This document shows positions 44,462 through 57,300 of a stretch of 64,000 nucleotides of DNA, piece by piece (positions within the stretch are counted from its first letter, which is position 1; each line of letters begins with the position of its first letter). The position numbers were made by a program, and so were the translations under genes. The DNA comes from Bolinopsis microptera. Its lineage: Eukaryota > Ctenophora > Tentaculata > Lobata > Bolinopsidae. The notes beneath the pieces were generated by a model. It was not told the origin of the DNA and did no database searches. It saw only the letters and a list, made by a program, of their open reading frames with translations. The stretch covers positions 8,129,908 through 8,193,907 of the forward strand of contig NC_087082.1 in assembly GCF_026151205.1 (NCBI RefSeq), written 5' to 3'.

Positions 44462-44610
44462 CTCAGATTTAAAAGAAAATGCGCAATTTGTCGCGGAGAA
44501 CTGAAATAGTCACGATTTGTCGCAAGGATCTGAGAAAATCGCGATTTGTCGCGGCAAACGTCAAAAATCGCGATTTGTCGCGGAGAATGGGAAAAATCAC
44601 GATTCCGCAC
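44462..44610. repeat. AAATCGCGATTTGTCGCGGA tandem repeat
   Basis: Four to five units of about 36 bp share CGCGATTTGTCGCGG, a near palindrome. The array borders the right arm of the giant inverted repeat. Confidence 0.85.
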
Positions 44611-45269
44611 GTGCCGCGATTTCCTTTTTCCTTGATAGGGAAGCGTTATTGGGCTGTAAACCCAACTTAAATCGATTTCTCGTACAACGTTAGGTGAAGA
44701 ACAGTCACCAAAATGAGTTGCTTACCTGCTGTGTTTTTTCGTACTCTGCTCTTCGCTCAAGTTGCAAAGCTGCAATAAACATATTGCAACGAACATTTCT
44801 ATCTGCAAATTGTGTTAGTACCTGTTCAATCAGTTAAAGTGAGGATTGCCTCGATCTTTCGGTTTCAGCTTAACTCCCTAGGCCCTGGGTCCTGAGTAGA
44901 ACCGAAGGATCAAAATATATGTTGCTTGTTGCTCGTATTAACTATAAAACGTCAATTTTGATGGATAAGGAAGTGTTAATAGGTCTGAAACTTAGTTAAA
45001 TCGATTTTTCGTGCAATTATAGGTCAGAATCAGTCATCAAAATGAGTTAATAAGAGGGTCGATTTCTCGGTTATTTTTGAGCTTTCGTTCAGAAAATAAT
45101 TCGGGACCTTCAAAAGTTCAAAGGCCAAAGGGGGTAACAAGAAGGAGTTATGTAAGCGTTCTATAATTCCAAAGTGGCATCACATCTTCAACCTGCTGAA
45201 TAGAGGCGCCACTTAAAAGTAAACAAATATGTATCACCTCCCCACGGGAATCGATATCTATTAAGTTTA

Positions 45270-46330
45270 ACCATGGTATTACACGTACCTACCTCAGTAA
45301 CCATGTTATTACACGTACCTACCCCAGTACCTATAACCTACCCCAGTACCTACCCCAGTAACCATGGTATTACACGCACCTACCCCAGTAACCATGGTAT
45401 TACACGTACCTACCCCAGTACCTACCCCAGTAACCATGGTATTACACGTACCTACCCCAGTAACCATGGTATTACACGTACCTACCCCAGTACCTACCTC
45501 AGTAACCATGGTATTACACGTACCTACCCGAGTACCTACCTCAGTAACCATGGTATTACACGTACCTACCCCAGTAACCATGGTATTACATGTACCTACC
45601 CCAGTACCTACCCCAGCAACCATGGTAACACGTACCTACCCCAGTACCTACCCCAGTAACCATGGTATTACACGTACCTACCCCAGTACCTACCCCAGTA
45701 ACCATGGTATTACACGTACCTACCCCAGTAACCATGGTATTACACGTACCTACCCCAGTAACCATGGTATTACACGTACCTACCTCAGTAACCATGGTAT
45801 TACACGTACCTACCCGAGTAACCATGGTATTACACGTACCTACCCGAGTACCTACCTCAGTAACCATGGTATTACACGTACCTACCCGAGTACCTACCTC
45901 AGTAACCATGGTATTACACGTACCTACCCCAGTAACCATGGTATTACAAGTACCTACCCCAGTACCTACCCCAGTAACCATGGTATTACACGTACCTACC
46001 CCAGTACCTACCCCAGTAACCATGGTATTACACGTACCTACCCCAGTACCTACCTCAGTAACCATGGTATTACACGTACCTACCCCAGTAACCATGGTAT
46101 TACACGTACCTACCCCAGTAACCATGGTATTACACGTACCTACCTCAGTAACCATGGTATTACACGCACCTACCCCAGTAACCATGGTATTACACGTACC
46201 TACCCGAGTACCTACCTCAGTAACCATGGTATTACACGTACCTACCCCAGTAACCATGGTATTACACGTACCTACCCCAGTACCTACCCCAGTGGCTAAT
46301 AACCATGGTATTACACATACCTACCCCAGA
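45270..46330. repeat. CCATGG minisatellite in the right arm, about 1.06 kb
   Basis: Around 45 modules of ACCCCAGTAACCATGGTATT plus ACACGTACCT, with or without an extra CCCAGTACCTA step. CAGTAACC, GAGTACC and CTCAGTA variants are spread through it. All long open frames on both strands here are repeat artefacts. Confidence 0.96.
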
Positions 46331-47086
46331 ACATACCATATTTCCACGTCATTAGACTCTGTTCGTATCTCTTATATGCTTTAAAACAAATCCCCCTCCA
46401 AATCTAAATGTACATATTTTGTTGAACTTTATTTCATGAGGTTAAGTGGGCATAATGTTCCCCCACGGCCCACACGTAGTATAGTACAGTTGTAACCATG
46501 GTGACACGTCGCAGTAGTAATATGATATTATACACAGTGTAATCCTTTGTTTATCTAATTGTGTACAAATATGACGGTTCACGATAGTTTAATTTGAATC
46601 ATGTGTAATCCTGTTACAATGATAGCACGTTATTATTCTGTATATAATTGGTACACGTTACTATTATGTCAACTTTATCTCCAATGTCAAATAGGCTCGT
46701 TTATTTTAAAGTTTTATGCTACAGTAGGGGGGGGCCTAGTAAATGTAGAGTCACTGCAGGATGGTTCCTTTTGCAAGGTTCTAATTACTAGTTACTAGTT
46801 AATAGTTACTAGTTCTAGTTACTCCTGACAACGGCTAAATGTTCACAAAACACCTGTTTATATAAGGTTTCTGAGAAAATGTAACAATTCAGTAAAACGA
46901 GGCTTTACTATAATTAACAATCAACACTGTGCATCATGCCATCATGCCATCATTCCGTTTCCAAAATGTTATTTTGGTTATATTTTAAGTAGTTGTATTT
47001 AGATAACTGATATTACGTATTACACTACAGTAACCATATGCATAGTAAAACTGTATACTACAGGTATGGAATGATGGATAGTGATC

Positions 47087-48305
47087 ATGATATCAAGACG
47101 GGATATACCTGTAGGACTGTTCACTATAGTAGTTACAGTTATAGTGCTGTGTGCTATTACTGCTTATAGGAACTGTTTTGATGGAACCCTCCAACCCTTC
47201 ACTAATCAGGTACACAACCCTTTACTTTTTTTAAAAATCTCAACACTTATTTTACTTCGGACATTCCAACAGCCACATTGTTACACAAGTGTGTAACCAG
47301 CCAATAACAGGAAGCCGAAGGATTCAATTATACATTAGGCCAGTGACGGTTAAGGTAGTTTGTACCATATTTTCTTCGTCCGAGACTTAGCTGCAATGGG
47401 CAGCTCCTCGTTTAACCCTCACACCCGATTTCTCGAGTATTTGGCTGAGTGGACCGGGGGGCTGCATAGACCACTCAGGATCCTTAGCTGAGCGTCGACG
47501 ACGCTCACCCCACGGCTAGTGACAGAGTCGGGAATCGAACCTGGTACCTCAAGCAATGCCAGGCAGATTAACCAACTGAGCCACTAAGCAGTAAGCCGTT
47601 TATTAACTAATCAGGTGCACAACCCTTCACTGATAAGGTACACAACCCTTTACTAATCAGGTACACAACTCTTCACTAATCAGGTACACAACTCTTCACT
47701 AATCAGGTACACAACCCTTCACTATTCATGTACACAACTCTTCACTAATCAGGTACACAACCCTTCACTAATCAGGTACACAACCCTTCACTAATCAGGT
47801 ACACAACCTGTACTACAGGTGATTGCGTTCGTTATTGATTGCATGCAACTTAAAGTTTGTTGAATCGTCGTTTTATTTCGCTCCCCTCCCAGGTAGAGCA
47901 GTCTTGAAACTGGAGAAATCCAAATATAACATCACAATATATTATATATTTATAAAAGGTAGGTTATTGATTAATATTAGTACATTTGAATCTGGCTATC
48001 GTTTCTCGTAAATTGTGTTTACTAACAACAATTTTCAACGAACTTCATATTTTAGCTCCTTAAAAAGTTAAAACAAGAGTTACGATATAATACGCAGTAA
48101 GATGCAAGTTTTAAGCAAAGTACGTTATTTATATGGGCCTGAACACATGGCTGCTAATTGAGAGATTGAATCACCGGACTAACAGATGTGCGAGCTTAGC
48201 ATTTCAAAATCAGGGCACTTACGTCTTACTAACAGGGATCCCAGAGATCTACACTAGTGTGTGTAACCTACAAATAATTACCTGTATGCAATCCTAGCCG
48301 CCGCC

Positions 48306-48336
<31 letters not shown>

Positions 48337-51300
48337 TAGTGCACATTACTCCATGTTGCCACAGCCACTAAAGCAAGGTGTCTTACACAGTGACGTGTGT
48401 ACTGTGTAATGAATAAAAAGGGGTATCCCGTATCATTTACTTTGTGTGGTACAAATTTTATACAATTATACTGATTAGATTAGGCAGTATACTTATATGT
48501 AGTAAGATTTACACATATCACACATACGTGTCGGTTTTTTTATAAAGAGAATTTTTTAAATTCAAATTTTCAAGGAAATCAGAGCTGAGATAGAAGTAAA
48601 AGACAGCACCCTGGAGCAGGCACTAAAAGATCACCAATCTTCTGAGAATGTGCCAGTTTCAAATTCAAAGACAAAACTTGTCATTATTGCTACGGAGAGC
48701 AGGTCAGTTACTGTTTTAATGTACCTTACTCGGGAATATTATGACTGGGATAAAGTGGTTGGTTTTGGAAAATTCCGCCATATTTTTCCCGGTCATTAAT
48801 TTTCCCAGTCATAAATTAACCGGCTATAATGTTCCCGAGTAAGGTAAACTAATGGTAATACATTTTGATGCTTGGTGGGTTTTGGAACATTCCGCCATAT
48901 TTTTCCCGGCCATTAATTTTCCCAGTCATAAATTAACCCGCTATAATATTCCTGAGTAAGGTAATCTCATAATACTACTACTAGGGGGGGGGGGGCCAAC
49001 GCCCCAAAAGGCCCACACATATCGAAAATCCGAAAAGGGCCCTAGAAATCGGGGCTTTTTGGGGCCTTTTGGGGCCTTTTGACCCTTACCACTATTTGAT
49101 AGTGTTTATGGACCATAATCTCCATGTTAATACACTCAAATAAACACAAAAGTACTGTGCAAGTAGTCAGATAATATCATTAAAGCACTTCGCATATATC
49201 AAACTTGATGAAATTGAAGTTAATTCTAGGGCCCCAAAAGGCCCTACACATATCGAAAATCCAAAAAGGCCCTAGAAATCGGGGCTTTTTGGGGCCTTTT
49301 GACCATGACCACTATTTGATAGTGTTTATGGACCATAATCTCCATGTAAATACACTCAAATAAACATGAAAGTACTGTGCAAGTAGTCAGATAATATCAT
49401 TAAAGCACTTAGCATATATCAAACTTGATGAAATTGAAGTTAATTCTAGGGCCCCAAAAGGCCCTACACATATCGAAAATCCAAAAAGGGCCCTAGAAAT
49501 CGGGGCCTTTTGGGGCGTTGCCCCCCCCCCCCCCCCCCTACTACTAGTAGTAGTACTGGGTGGCCCAGAAGTAACTGCCCACACGCAACCCTTTAATAAC
49601 TAACATAATTCTTCTTACAATTGCACAGAAATTTCAGAGATTATAGATATGGGTCAAACTTAGATTTCCTGAAAGTTTCGTCAAATTTAATTAATTACAG
49701 TGGGTGTGGCACGCAAATCCCTCTTTTTCGCTAATGTCACCATAAAGTGAGAACACTTTCAGCTAGGGACTTCAAAGTTTCGAGACACATTTGGCTTGAT
49801 ATTTGGAGTGTTTTCCCAAAATTTCAAGTTGGTTGTTCACAATTTTACTGAGTTATGCCCCTTTTAAGATCTTGCAGATACTTGATCCAGAACTTAATTT
49901 TGGCCACCCTGTATTACTCATCTCATAATGAGTTTATATAGTTATATGTATGTTAATAAGTTTATGAAACACTACAATAATATGAATGTTAATAAAACCA
50001 CCCCACACCCCCCCCCCCCCCCCCCCCCCCCAACACCATGAGGTTCCATTCTTTCCCTTCAGTGGCCTCTGCTTTGTATAACGCTGTGCCTCACGAAATC
50101 AAGTCTATCCCAACTTTGCCAAAATTCAAGGCAGCACCTGATCGCTTTCTTCATACCGTCCCCGACACCCCTCCTACCCCTGGAATCTGGATATACAGGG
50201 GCTAATGGCAATTCAATCTCGGAATGGGCTGTGAGCAAGACATGATAACGGAGACACCGGTGGTGGAGACGCAAGATGTCTGTCCCCCCCCCCCCCCCCA
50301 CATAACAGTAAACCCCCCCCTAACAATAAACATCCTCCCCACTTAATAGTAAACTCCCTCTAACAGTAAACACCCCCCCCCCCCCCCCCCCGGCCGCCCC
50401 TCCCCCCATAACAGTAAACACCCCCTCCCCCCTTAACAGTAAACAACATTCCAGGTCCGGCTCCACCTGGCTGGGGACCATATTTCAGATGATACCTGAT
50501 CTGATGTACGTGTTCGAGCCCCTAGATGCTCGACATGCTAGTGGCATGGGATATCCGCATGTGAGTGTTTATTATCACTTCGAGATGGCAGGGCCTACTT
50601 AAAATATTTCGCAGATTGGCAATTGATCGGTGTAGTTGGTGTTGTACACACTGCACTGATAATGATATCACGTTGAACGTGTAATGTAAATATAGTGTGG
50701 ATATATGCGAATATATATTCTAAATAACTGAGTGTTTATTGTATGAACAATTATTTTGGGACAAATTATTATCGAAACATTATAATAATAAATTATTAAT
50801 TTCACACATCTAATAATCAGAAATGAGATCAAAATTAATTTATAATTGTGGGAATGTCGTTTTAAAATAGAGTTAGCACTTGCAGTGGTTAAGTTGAGTT
50901 AAATAGGCCTAGGGTTTTAGCACAGAAGAGCTATTAATAACTATTACTTACTTCGACTTCGACTTAGGGCGGTTCAATGTCCGAGCAGATATGATTTTTC
51001 TCCAGATATTTCTATCCAGCATGAGCTTGTTAATCTCTCTGCTGTCGTGTCCCTCCGTATAGCATTCATCTACTGGGTGACAGTTTTAGAGCCATATAGA
51101 TTATAGAAGAAATGGCAGGGACCGGGAAAAATTCAACAGTTGATAATGCACTTATTGAGTAATGTTGACTGTAATGTTGACTGTAATGTTGACTGTAATG
51201 TTGACACTAAATCTTTCAGGCACAGCACGATCCATTTGATAACAGGCAGCTGTCAGAAGACTCAAAGTTGAAAGTATTGTCTAGTCTGTGCACGTGCAAA

Positions 51301-54300
51301 TTTCAGACAATACAAGCCTTTGGAAAGGCGCCAGTAACGGTGGAGCAGTCAAGTCATACAGAGTACAATCTCCACAAGGAGGTGCTCAGTAAGTACCATT
51401 AACTCTCATGATATTTTATTTTAAATAATAATCCCCAATTCAGTAATGATAATTTCAAACTTGAAGAAACTTCATAGAAAACCGAATTTGAGCTTCCCAG
51501 CCAATAATTAGATGTCCCAAAGAGTCTCCAAAAATCTGGATACTCTGGAGTCTAGAAATTTGATGATTATTGGGGAAATTGTATGAATGTCGCGCAAATG
51601 TCGCCCAAGGTTTATTCTCAGAATTGTAAATTTTGTCGCCCACATCGGAAATTAACGCCGATAAATTATACTGTAGGGAGAAAACTGTCCGTGAAAGACC
51701 TTGTCCGGAAAAGGCCTAGTTCACACAGAGACATGTCAAATGGTAAATGGAGTTATCGAGTAATGTTTGTTCTGTTAGATTAATAACTGCAAACCAGATA
51801 ACAGCTGAAATCAAAGGATGGAACATTGATTTGAAATTTACTTTTAATAAACAGCTAACGAACAGTGTATTATTAAGGTGCTCTACTGTTTACTGTAGTT
51901 GATTAATTCATGATTGCCAAAACAGTGAACAAAATCTCCCTCGACGTGATTCCAAACCGCCAGGATTTCCCTTGATATTCACGCCTAACTACTCCACTAC
52001 GTACGCATTGACCCTTACGATAAGCTTAATCAAGAAAACGGTCAAAGGTATGGGACTGGTTTTTTCAGTATAGTGCCGAAAAAACTCTGTTTTTATGTGT
52101 ACTCATTTGATTTCAGCTATTATCTAGTTTGCAGTAACCATAATTTACCAAACCGAATATCTGACATGTATCTTTGTAAACAAGGCATTCTCCGGGTAGT
52201 CTTCCGCACTTTTTCGCTATTTCGGATCCGAACTTGGGCGATTTAGACTACTGATCTGAGGAGTTGGACCTTCCGTACCAATCTGTACCATGGTACAATA
52301 TTTGACGAAAGTCGATTATTTCGAGATCTGAATGTTAGATTTTCTTTAAACTTGCCAGATAAGTCATATGGCTATAAGACGGATGATCTGTGCAAGTTTG
52401 GGCGAATTTCTATGTGCCAAATTTGAGATATCACTTCAAATCATAAGAAAATATCTCCAAATCGATACAATATATACAAAGGCATTTATCTGCAAACCCC
52501 CCATTTTGAGGTATTTTCTTGTGTTTGAAGTGATATCTTAAATTTGGCACAGATTATCCGTCTTATGACTGACTATAAAACTATCTGAAAGTTTCGAGAA
52601 AATCGTATATTCGAATCTGGAGAAAATTTAAAATTAGTTAAGTTATTTGTTGAAACACTCTATTTTCGACCTTTACCATATTATGATATGGTACAGTGCA
52701 GTTTTGACGAAAGTCCTTCTGGGTCCAGGAGGTGTTCTAGCAAAATTGTAAGCGAAATTGTAAATATGTCCCCCAAATGTCGCCGATTATCGATGTGAAT
52801 TTACGCACGCACCGAACTTATTCGCTATTTTTGAACCAATTCACACCATTCACACCAATTCACACTTATTCACAATTTTGAGATGAAAACATCTGGATCG
52901 AGGAGGTGTTCTAGCAAATGTGTGGGCGAAATTGTGATTATGTCGCTTTATGTCGGGCGAGGTTTATTTCTCAGAATTGTGGGTATGTCGCTATTATTCG
53001 GATCCATAAATAACGAAAAGTTACTTGCGTGCGCCTATTTTTATATAGTTTTATAGATCTACATATTGTAAATCTGCTGAGCCTCTCGTAGGACGGCGGC
53101 TAAGGCCATTATAGTTAACTAGCTCATCCCGGTTCGAGCCTCGTCAGAGGTCATTTTTTTTGCATTTATTGATTACTTTACTACAATTATCAGCAGAGCA
53201 CCTTAGTAATACACTTTATCAGATAAATTGTAGTGTTCGGACTTCAGCTAGAGAAGACTTGCCTTCAAGGTTTTGTACGGAGAAGGCTTCGTTCACACTG
53301 GAACATGTCAAATTATCTGTAAATGTTTTTTTTGTTTATGGTTAGAATTTAGAATGGAATCAATGTGATGAAGATCCAGAGTTAATTACCTGCTAGGATT
53401 AATAAGTCAGTTCTACAGTTGAAGAGATTTTTTTCAAACTTTAAATGAAGAAATCGGCTCGGAACTTCATTCCTAGATTCATCACTTTCAGTTAGTAACT
53501 ACGGTGTACCATGGAACCAGTTAAAGCAGCGGATCAATTCAAAACATTCACATCCCACATTCTTAAATCTACATCCTTCACCAAAACCAGTTTGACCACT
53601 TAACTTTTCATTATTAATTGCAATATGAGAGGCGAGAGCCTGTAGCCAGTGCAGGAACAGTACCTTGAGATTTCGACCGTAACCGGACCATTTTTACCGT
53701 TACCGGACCATATCATCTTCATCTTGTGGCATGGTTCCCAAGCCTGATAGTAATACATATGCACTATGGCAGTATCTAGTATATCCTGAGCGGTGGAGAT
53801 CTATCAATAAAGCACTGTTCGTTACCTGTTTATTAAAGGTATTTCCAATCAATATCATGTGTGATAATTCCAGCCTATATCTATTTTTCAGGAACCATAA
53901 ACAATAGTCAATATACATACAATACAAGGCCTTCTCTGGGTAGTCTTCTCCTGACAACAGTATTATTTATGTAAACTCGCGCACGCACCTACCTTTTTGC
54001 GCATAACCATAGTTTTGAAAAGCGACATACCCACATTTTGAGAAGAAAACATCTACTGTCTGGATCTGAGAAAACACCCTTCTGGAACGCGCAAATGTGT
54101 TTTCTTTTGAGAGTAAAGCGCTTTAAGGCTAATTACCAAGCGCGCGGCCGGCTCGATCATAATATAATATCCGTGGCCTGCTGCATGCATGCAATGCATC
54201 CGGCCACGGATGAGGATGTTGTACCAGTGTCGAGGATGTTGTATGATGAGGATGTTGAGGATGTTATACCAGTGTCGAGTAAGCACTAAGCATCAACATT

Positions 54301-57300
54301 TTGGAATTAATTAGGGAATGTTAGATACAAATAATAATAATTTACATGAAACAAAACACAGATGAAAACACTGCGCAAAATTACCTACTATACAAATAAA
54401 CCACATACAGACGGCGACACCCAAAATGCTCGTAGAGTTTTTCAAGTTATACACGCCTAAAATTAAAACAGGATTGTCACGTGCGACACAATCCACCCTA
54501 AGATGCAAGTATAGTTTTACTAGTGTAGCCCAGGCCTAGTTTTATACTTTCCACTTAGAATTATAACTGGCACTTTGAAACACCCTGCTGTATCGTGCCT
54601 GGTGTAACCGCGGCGAAATTCTTGTTTTGACTGATGCGTGGTTGTAATAATGTTATTGATCTCCAGTACGTAATATAGAGCATTTACTAGAATTCTTCAG
54701 TAAAAGACATTCCAAATTCTCCCTTATATTATTAATATCAAACAGATTGCTGTTTTTTTTTTTCAAACAAATTCAAATTGTCTGATATAGCAGATTGAAG
54801 TGTTGCCTAATAAAATAAATAACTAGCATATTGATATATATAACAGATTTAATATTGATATCATGTAATTTATTTATTTAATTCGCAGAGGGTAGGAACC
54901 ACATGGAGACGTTTTGTTCCGAATTTTCTGTGGTCATGCCGAAATGTATCAGATTAACGGACCTGTCCATCCTTAAACGGTTACCTGAGTTCGGCTGCTC
55001 TAACTTCCAGGTTTAATATAATAATGGGGGGGGGGGGGGGGGGGCCAACCATATTAAAGTATATTAAAGTATATCCCCGGGTCAAAATCGGAAAAAATCC
55101 TACATTTTAATATACTTTAATATACCTACAATTAGTAGATTAGAAGATAAGCCAATTACTGGTCCCCTGAACTCATACTTCATATATTTTGGCTCATAAA
55201 TTAGTCAAGTATCAATATCTTTGAACAAGACTAACCTTACATGAAAGGTAAATCTAATCTATACATTAAATAAAACAAAATTTTTCACATAATTTTTTAT
55301 AATGTAGGTATATTAAAGTATATTAAAGTATATTAAAGTATATCCCGGGTCAAAATTGGAAAAAAAACCTACATTTTAATATACTTTAATATACCTACAA
55401 TTAGTAGATTAGAAGATAAGCCAGTTGCTAGTCCTCTGAACTCATAATTCATATATTTTGGCTCATAAATTGGTCAAGTATATGGTAAGTAACATGGATT
55501 CAAAATTTTAATGGAGAAAATGTAGGTATATTAAAGTATATTAAAGTACATTAAAGTATATTAAAGTATATTAAAGTATATTAAAGTATATTAAAGTATA
55601 TTAAAGTATATCCCCGGGTCAAAATTGGAAAAAATCCTACATTTTAATATACTTTAATATGGTTGGCCCCCCCCCCCCCCCCCCCAATAATAAGTTAATA
55701 ATAAGTTAATATAATAATAAGTTAATATAATAATAAGTTAATATAATAATAAGTTAATAATAAGTTAATATAGTAATAAGTTAATAATAAGTGTTTCTGA
55801 AACAGAATATCGTTTATACTCATTGATAACGTTCTTTAAGCTTACAGATCTTAACCCTATGTTACTGGTCATGGTATGTTACTGGTATGTTACTGGTATG
55901 TTACTGGTATGTTGCTGGTATGTTACTGGTATGTTACTGGTGTCTGATGTATATGCTAATTGTACGTAATGTTATTCTTTGTCAGGTTGTACATTTGATA
56001 CGAGATCCCAGAGCTGTTCTAAGATCCAGAATGGTTACTTTTCACGAGCTCTACAGTGGCAACGGACAAAAAACAGCCGTAAATGTACCTTTATTATTAT
56101 CTCTACAGTGACAATTACGGACAGAAAACAGCCATAAATGTATCTTTATTATTAGCTTTACAGTGGCAACGGACCGAAAATAGCCGTAAATGTACCTTTG
56201 TTATTAAATTCTAACTTCTAGTTACTTAGATTTCAGTGAATAACCAGTTTCATGACATGATTCATGCCAAGTACCAGACTTTTAGCTTGGGCAGCCTAAA
56301 TAAACTCATAAAAGGACTCCCAGGAAATGAGTGAGGAGATGATTTACGAAGCAGCGGTTGCCTTGTGTACTAACGGCGTGAAGAACGGGGCTACAGCCAA
56401 AGAGCCATGGTTACAAGAAAGATACATAAGAATACGATACCAAGATGTACGTTAATAACCTCCCTACCCCACCGGCCCGGCCCGCCCGCCCGGCCCCCCC
56501 CCCCCCCCCCCCCCCCCAGTATAACAGGACTGTACAACGGAGCTAGACTAGCGTGATCTTATTATTATGTGACATCTCCTGTATAATGTATAATGTATAC
56601 GTGTATAAATATAATGTATACGTGTATACTGTATATTGTATAATGTATATCTCCTGTAGATGGTTGATAAACCCTACGATAAAGTGGAAGAGTTGTATAA
56701 CTTTGTGAACAAGCCGGTCACAGAGAGAGTTACAAACTTTGTGGACACTTCAATGACAGGACATTCCGTCGGGTCTAACTTTGGTGTGAGTTCAATTAAA
56801 GATTCTTTATTTTCTTATAATCTTTCAAATCTTCGTTGTAGTGTTAACTTAGTATACTATACTATTGTAATAATCAAAAAATATTCATCCCGACCGAAGA
56901 TACAGTCGATCTAAGTGTAAAACATTAGTCATTAGACACAATGTAATAACTACAAAACCGATCATAATTTGGCTCCAATATTCATTGCATGTGCTCGTTT
57001 CATCCTCGTTACCACTTACCAATACCTTACATTTTCATTTTGCTGTTGTTCATCCAATTCCGCGTGGGTGGTACATATGTATTAAAAAACTTTCGAATTA
57101 TATAACTTGGATAATAAGACATTTTCAACTGTGGTAACTGATCATTTTAGTACCTAGAGCTGTATTTGAAAAATCAAACACAATGCATACCATTAACAAT
57201 GTGATTCGATCGAATCATTCAAAATATCTAAAATACGCGAAAATAAACGTTCATTCGGGAAAAAATGTACATCGTTATTATTTGATTTTTTATATTCCTC

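Larger units (their letters stand above)
37146..46752. mobile_element. Giant inverted repeat / foldback-like element, about 9.6 kb
   Basis: The left arm (37146 to about 38590) and right arm (about 44635 to 46752) are inverted copies. Matching landmarks in order from outside: TCTACATT(A/T)ACT, an 8-12 base C/G run, CTACTGTAGCATAAAACTTT, GTGTCACCATGGTTACAACT, CCCACTTAACCTCATGAAAT, a CCATGG minisatellite of different copy number, ATCGATTCCCGTGGGGAGGT, GGTGGCGCCTCTATTCAGCA, GAAAGATCGAGGCAATCCTC. In the left arm the segment 37425-37570 is also duplicated at 37779-37920. The spacer holds further nested inverted repeats and no convincing gene. Long arms with tandem-repeat outer domains recall TU/foldback elements. 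Confidence 0.85.
51389..54888. other. Intron 4 of the sulfotransferase (3.5 kb), repeat-rich
   Basis: No gene recognised. The segment 51570-51790 is a diverged relative of 52735-53345 (GAATGTCGC, TTTATTCTCAGAATTG, CACACAG(A)GACATGTCAAAT). An inverted pair GCCAAATTTGAGATATCACT / AGTGATATCTTAAATTTGGC (52409-52435, 52520-52552) marks a small foldback. A hairpin is at 54169-54211. Confidence 0.6.

Noticed and set aside
45273-46384. Long Thr/Pro/Tyr and Val/Gly/Thr frames of up to 311 aa
   Set aside because: All arise from the CCATGG minisatellite in the arm of the inverted repeat, open on several frames at once.
37146-46752. Polinton/Maverick or other large autonomous element
   Set aside because: The spacer has no polymerase, integrase, protease or capsid-like frame; only nested repeats are present.
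53500-53600. Another LINE C-terminus (KAADQFKTFTSHILKS)
   Set aside because: Only about 30 codons with a loose likeness to LINE ends; no second motif to support it.
54038-54289. Two opposing frames of about 80 aa in sulfotransferase intron 4
   Set aside because: They overlap a hairpin and GAGGATGTT repeats and lie inside an intron on the evidence of the exon chain.
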